A program made the position numbers and the translations under genes. Of a stretch of 5,997 nucleotides of DNA, positions 4,752 through 5,997 are shown in pieces. Source of the stretch: a bacterium (GTDB taxonomy: Bacteria > Babelota > Babeliae > Babelales > Babelaceae); contig JAJZMR010000008.1 of assembly GCA_021847535.1 (NCBI GenBank), forward strand, positions 1 to 5,997, written 5' to 3'. Below the pieces are notes generated by a model. The model was not told the origin of the DNA. It searched no databases and saw only the letters and a list, made by a program, of their open reading frames with translations. The number at the start of each line of letters is the position of its first letter. The stretch's first letter is position 1.

Positions 4752-5997
4752 ATGGCTGGAAAAAAAATATTATTTGGCGTAGATACATTGGCTAATGTTG
4801 TAAAAGTGACGCTTGGGCCCCGTGGCCGAAATGTTGCCTTTCAAAGAAGTTTTGGATCGCCAACGATTACTAAAGATGGAGTAAGTGTTGCCAAGGAAGT
4901 TGAATTGTGTGATCCACTTGAAAATATGGGCGCGCAGATGGTTCGTGAAGTTGCAAGTAAAACAGCAGATGTTGCTGGTGATGGAACGACGACTGCTACT
5001 GTTCTTGCACAGGCTATTTTCCGCGAAGGGAATAAATATGTCACTGCTGGTGCTAACCCTATGGAGTTAAAGCGTGGCATCGATAAGGCTGTGGCAATAG
5101 TTGTTGAAGATATTAAGGCCCGTGCAAAAAAAGTTAATTCCAAAAAAGAAATTGAACAGGTCGCAACTATTTCAGCGAATTCAGATAGCTTTATTGGCCA
5201 GCAGATTGCTCAAGCAATGGAGCGTGTAGGTCGTGATGGTGTCATTACTGTTGAAGAAGCAAAAGGCATGGACAGTGAATTATCTGTTGTTGAGGGTATG
5301 CAATTTGATCGTGGTTATTTGTCGCCTTATTTTGTTACTGATGCAGAAAAGATGCAAACGGTATTGGCTGATCCACTGATATTGTTGTTTGAGAAAAAAA
5401 TTTCAAGCATGAAGTCCCTTTTGCCTGTTCTAGAAATGGTTGCAAAAGCAGGAAGACCGCTTCTTATTATAGCTGAAGATATTGAGGGTGAGGCGCTTGC
5501 AACACTGGTTGTTAATAAAATTAGAGGCATCTTACAAGTTGCTGCTATTAAAGCCCCGGGGTTTGGCGATCGTCGTAAGGCGATGCTTGAAGATGTTGCT
5601 ATTTTGACTGGTGGAAAACTTATTTCTGAAGATCTTGGTTTGAAGCTTGAAACGACTACGTTGAATGATCTTGGACGCGCCAAAAAAGTTGTTATTACTA
5701 AAGATGATACAACTATTATTGAAGGCTTTGGATCTGAGACTGATCTGAAGGGTCGTGTTATGCAGATCAAGACTCAGATTGAAAATACAACATCAGAGTA
5801 TGATAAAGAAAAGCTTCAAGAGCGACTTGCAAAACTTTCTGGTGGTGTTGCTATCATTAAAGTTGGTGCTGCAACAGAAACTGAAATGAAAGAGAAAAAA
5901 GATCGCATCGAAGATGCTCTTCATGCAACACGGGCCGCCGTTGAAGAAGGTGTTGTTGCAGGAGGAGGTGTTTCATTGCTTCGTGCTCAAGGTGCTA
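4752..5997 (+). CDS. groEL: Chaperonin GroEL (Cpn60), cut by window edge, with N-terminal 10-residue deletion
   Basis: The visible 415 residues, of about 540 expected, cover the first equatorial and intermediate parts, the apical domain and the return to the equatorial domain. GroEL is the ATP-driven double-ring folding chamber that works with GroES. Landmarks are [10 protein letters not shown] (19-28), [10 protein letters not shown] (40-49), the ATP loop GDGTTT (76-81), [15 protein letters not shown] in the apical domain, [57 protein letters not shown] and VAGGG (402-406). Catalytic positions D42, D77 and D388 correspond to E. coli D52, D87 and D398, an offset of exactly ten throughout. The offset arises because MAGKKILFG (1-9) joins directly to [11 protein letters not shown], lacking the segment equal to E. 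coli residues 10-19 (NDARVKMLRG). The remaining 130 or so residues lie beyond the window. Confidence 0.97.
   Translation, partial: MAGKKILFGVDTLANVVKVTLGPRGRNVAFQRSFGSPTITKDGVSVAKEVELCDPLENMGAQMVREVASKTADVAGDGTTTATVLAQAIFREGNKYVTAGANPMELKRGIDKAVAIVVEDIKARAKKVNSKKEIEQVATISANSDSFIGQQIAQAMERVGRDGVITVEEAKGMDSELSVVEGMQFDRGYLSPYFVTDAEKMQTVLADPLILLFEKKISSMKSLLPVLEMVAKAGRPLLIIAEDIEGEALATLVVNKIRGILQVAAIKAPGFGDRRKAMLEDVAILTGGKLISEDLGLKLETTTLNDLGRAKKVVITKDDTTIIEGFGSETDLKGRVMQIKTQIENTTSEYDKEKLQERLAKLSGGVAIIKVGAATETEMKEKKDRIEDALHATRAAVEEGVVAGGGVSLLRAQGA

Noticed and set aside
4752..4790. Frameshift or wrong start as the explanation for the short GroEL N-terminus
   Set aside because: Both sides of the gap read in one frame, the canonical MAxK start is present with a ribosome binding site, and there are no extra bases between codons 9 and 10 to encode the missing residues in any frame.
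4841..5143. Antisense open frame of 100 codons opposite the groEL ATP-binding region
   Set aside because: Same reason: the opposite strand is clearly groEL and no independent start signals are seen.
5327..5770. Long antisense open frame of 147 codons opposite groEL
   Set aside because: It lies fully inside strongly conserved groEL codons, is Ser/Ile/Thr-rich as expected for a codon shadow, and resembles no known protein.

Overview
The window is an AT-rich bacterial segment (about 40% GC by eye) with all genes on the + strand. It holds the 3' end of a small membrane-protein gene, a predicted outer-membrane beta-barrel gene, a long secreted fibre gene ending in an auto-cleaving S74 (endosialidase-type) chaperone domain, rpe (ribulose-phosphate 3-epimerase), and the groES-groEL chaperonin operon, with groEL cut by the right edge. 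The gene-set style suggests a host-associated, Gram-negative-type bacterium with many surface proteins. The fibre repeats (motifs like LVxRDSxGSFVAT and GNLSGDVIG) and the barrel motif APTGNRP resemble, from memory, surface proteins of Candidatus Dependentiae (TM6/Babeliae). That placement is an inference from protein style, not a search result.

Layout: bases 3-353 hold the partial membrane protein, followed 21 bases later by the barrel gene (375-1253). A probable intrinsic terminator straddles the barrel stop (1233-1267), and a weak promoter follows (1296-1325). The fibre gene (best start 1364, end 3655) shares one base with rpe (3655-4308), so the two are probably translated together. A 127-base gap (4309-4435) carries a good sigma70-type promoter with an unbroken run of ten A in its spacer, then groES (4436-4720) and groEL (4752 to the edge). 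No CIRCE operator is visible.

Functionally there are two blocks. The left block is envelope biology: a barrel and a trimeric, self-processing fibre, both with predicted signal peptides, which could form part of the cell surface presented to a host or prey cell. The right block is housekeeping: a pentose-phosphate enzyme and the main folding machine.

The most unusual observation is in GroEL. It aligns with E. coli GroEL in fixed register from residue 10 onward (ATPase residues D42, D77 and D388 correspond to D52, D87 and D398), yet it lacks exactly ten residues of the first equatorial helix immediately after the N-terminal strand. The other notable items are the fibre's architecture (two interleaved repeat families, paired CX4C motifs exactly 90 residues apart, a 16-residue beta-roll and an intact S74 Ser-Lys dyad) and substitutions in the phosphate-binding loops of Rpe.
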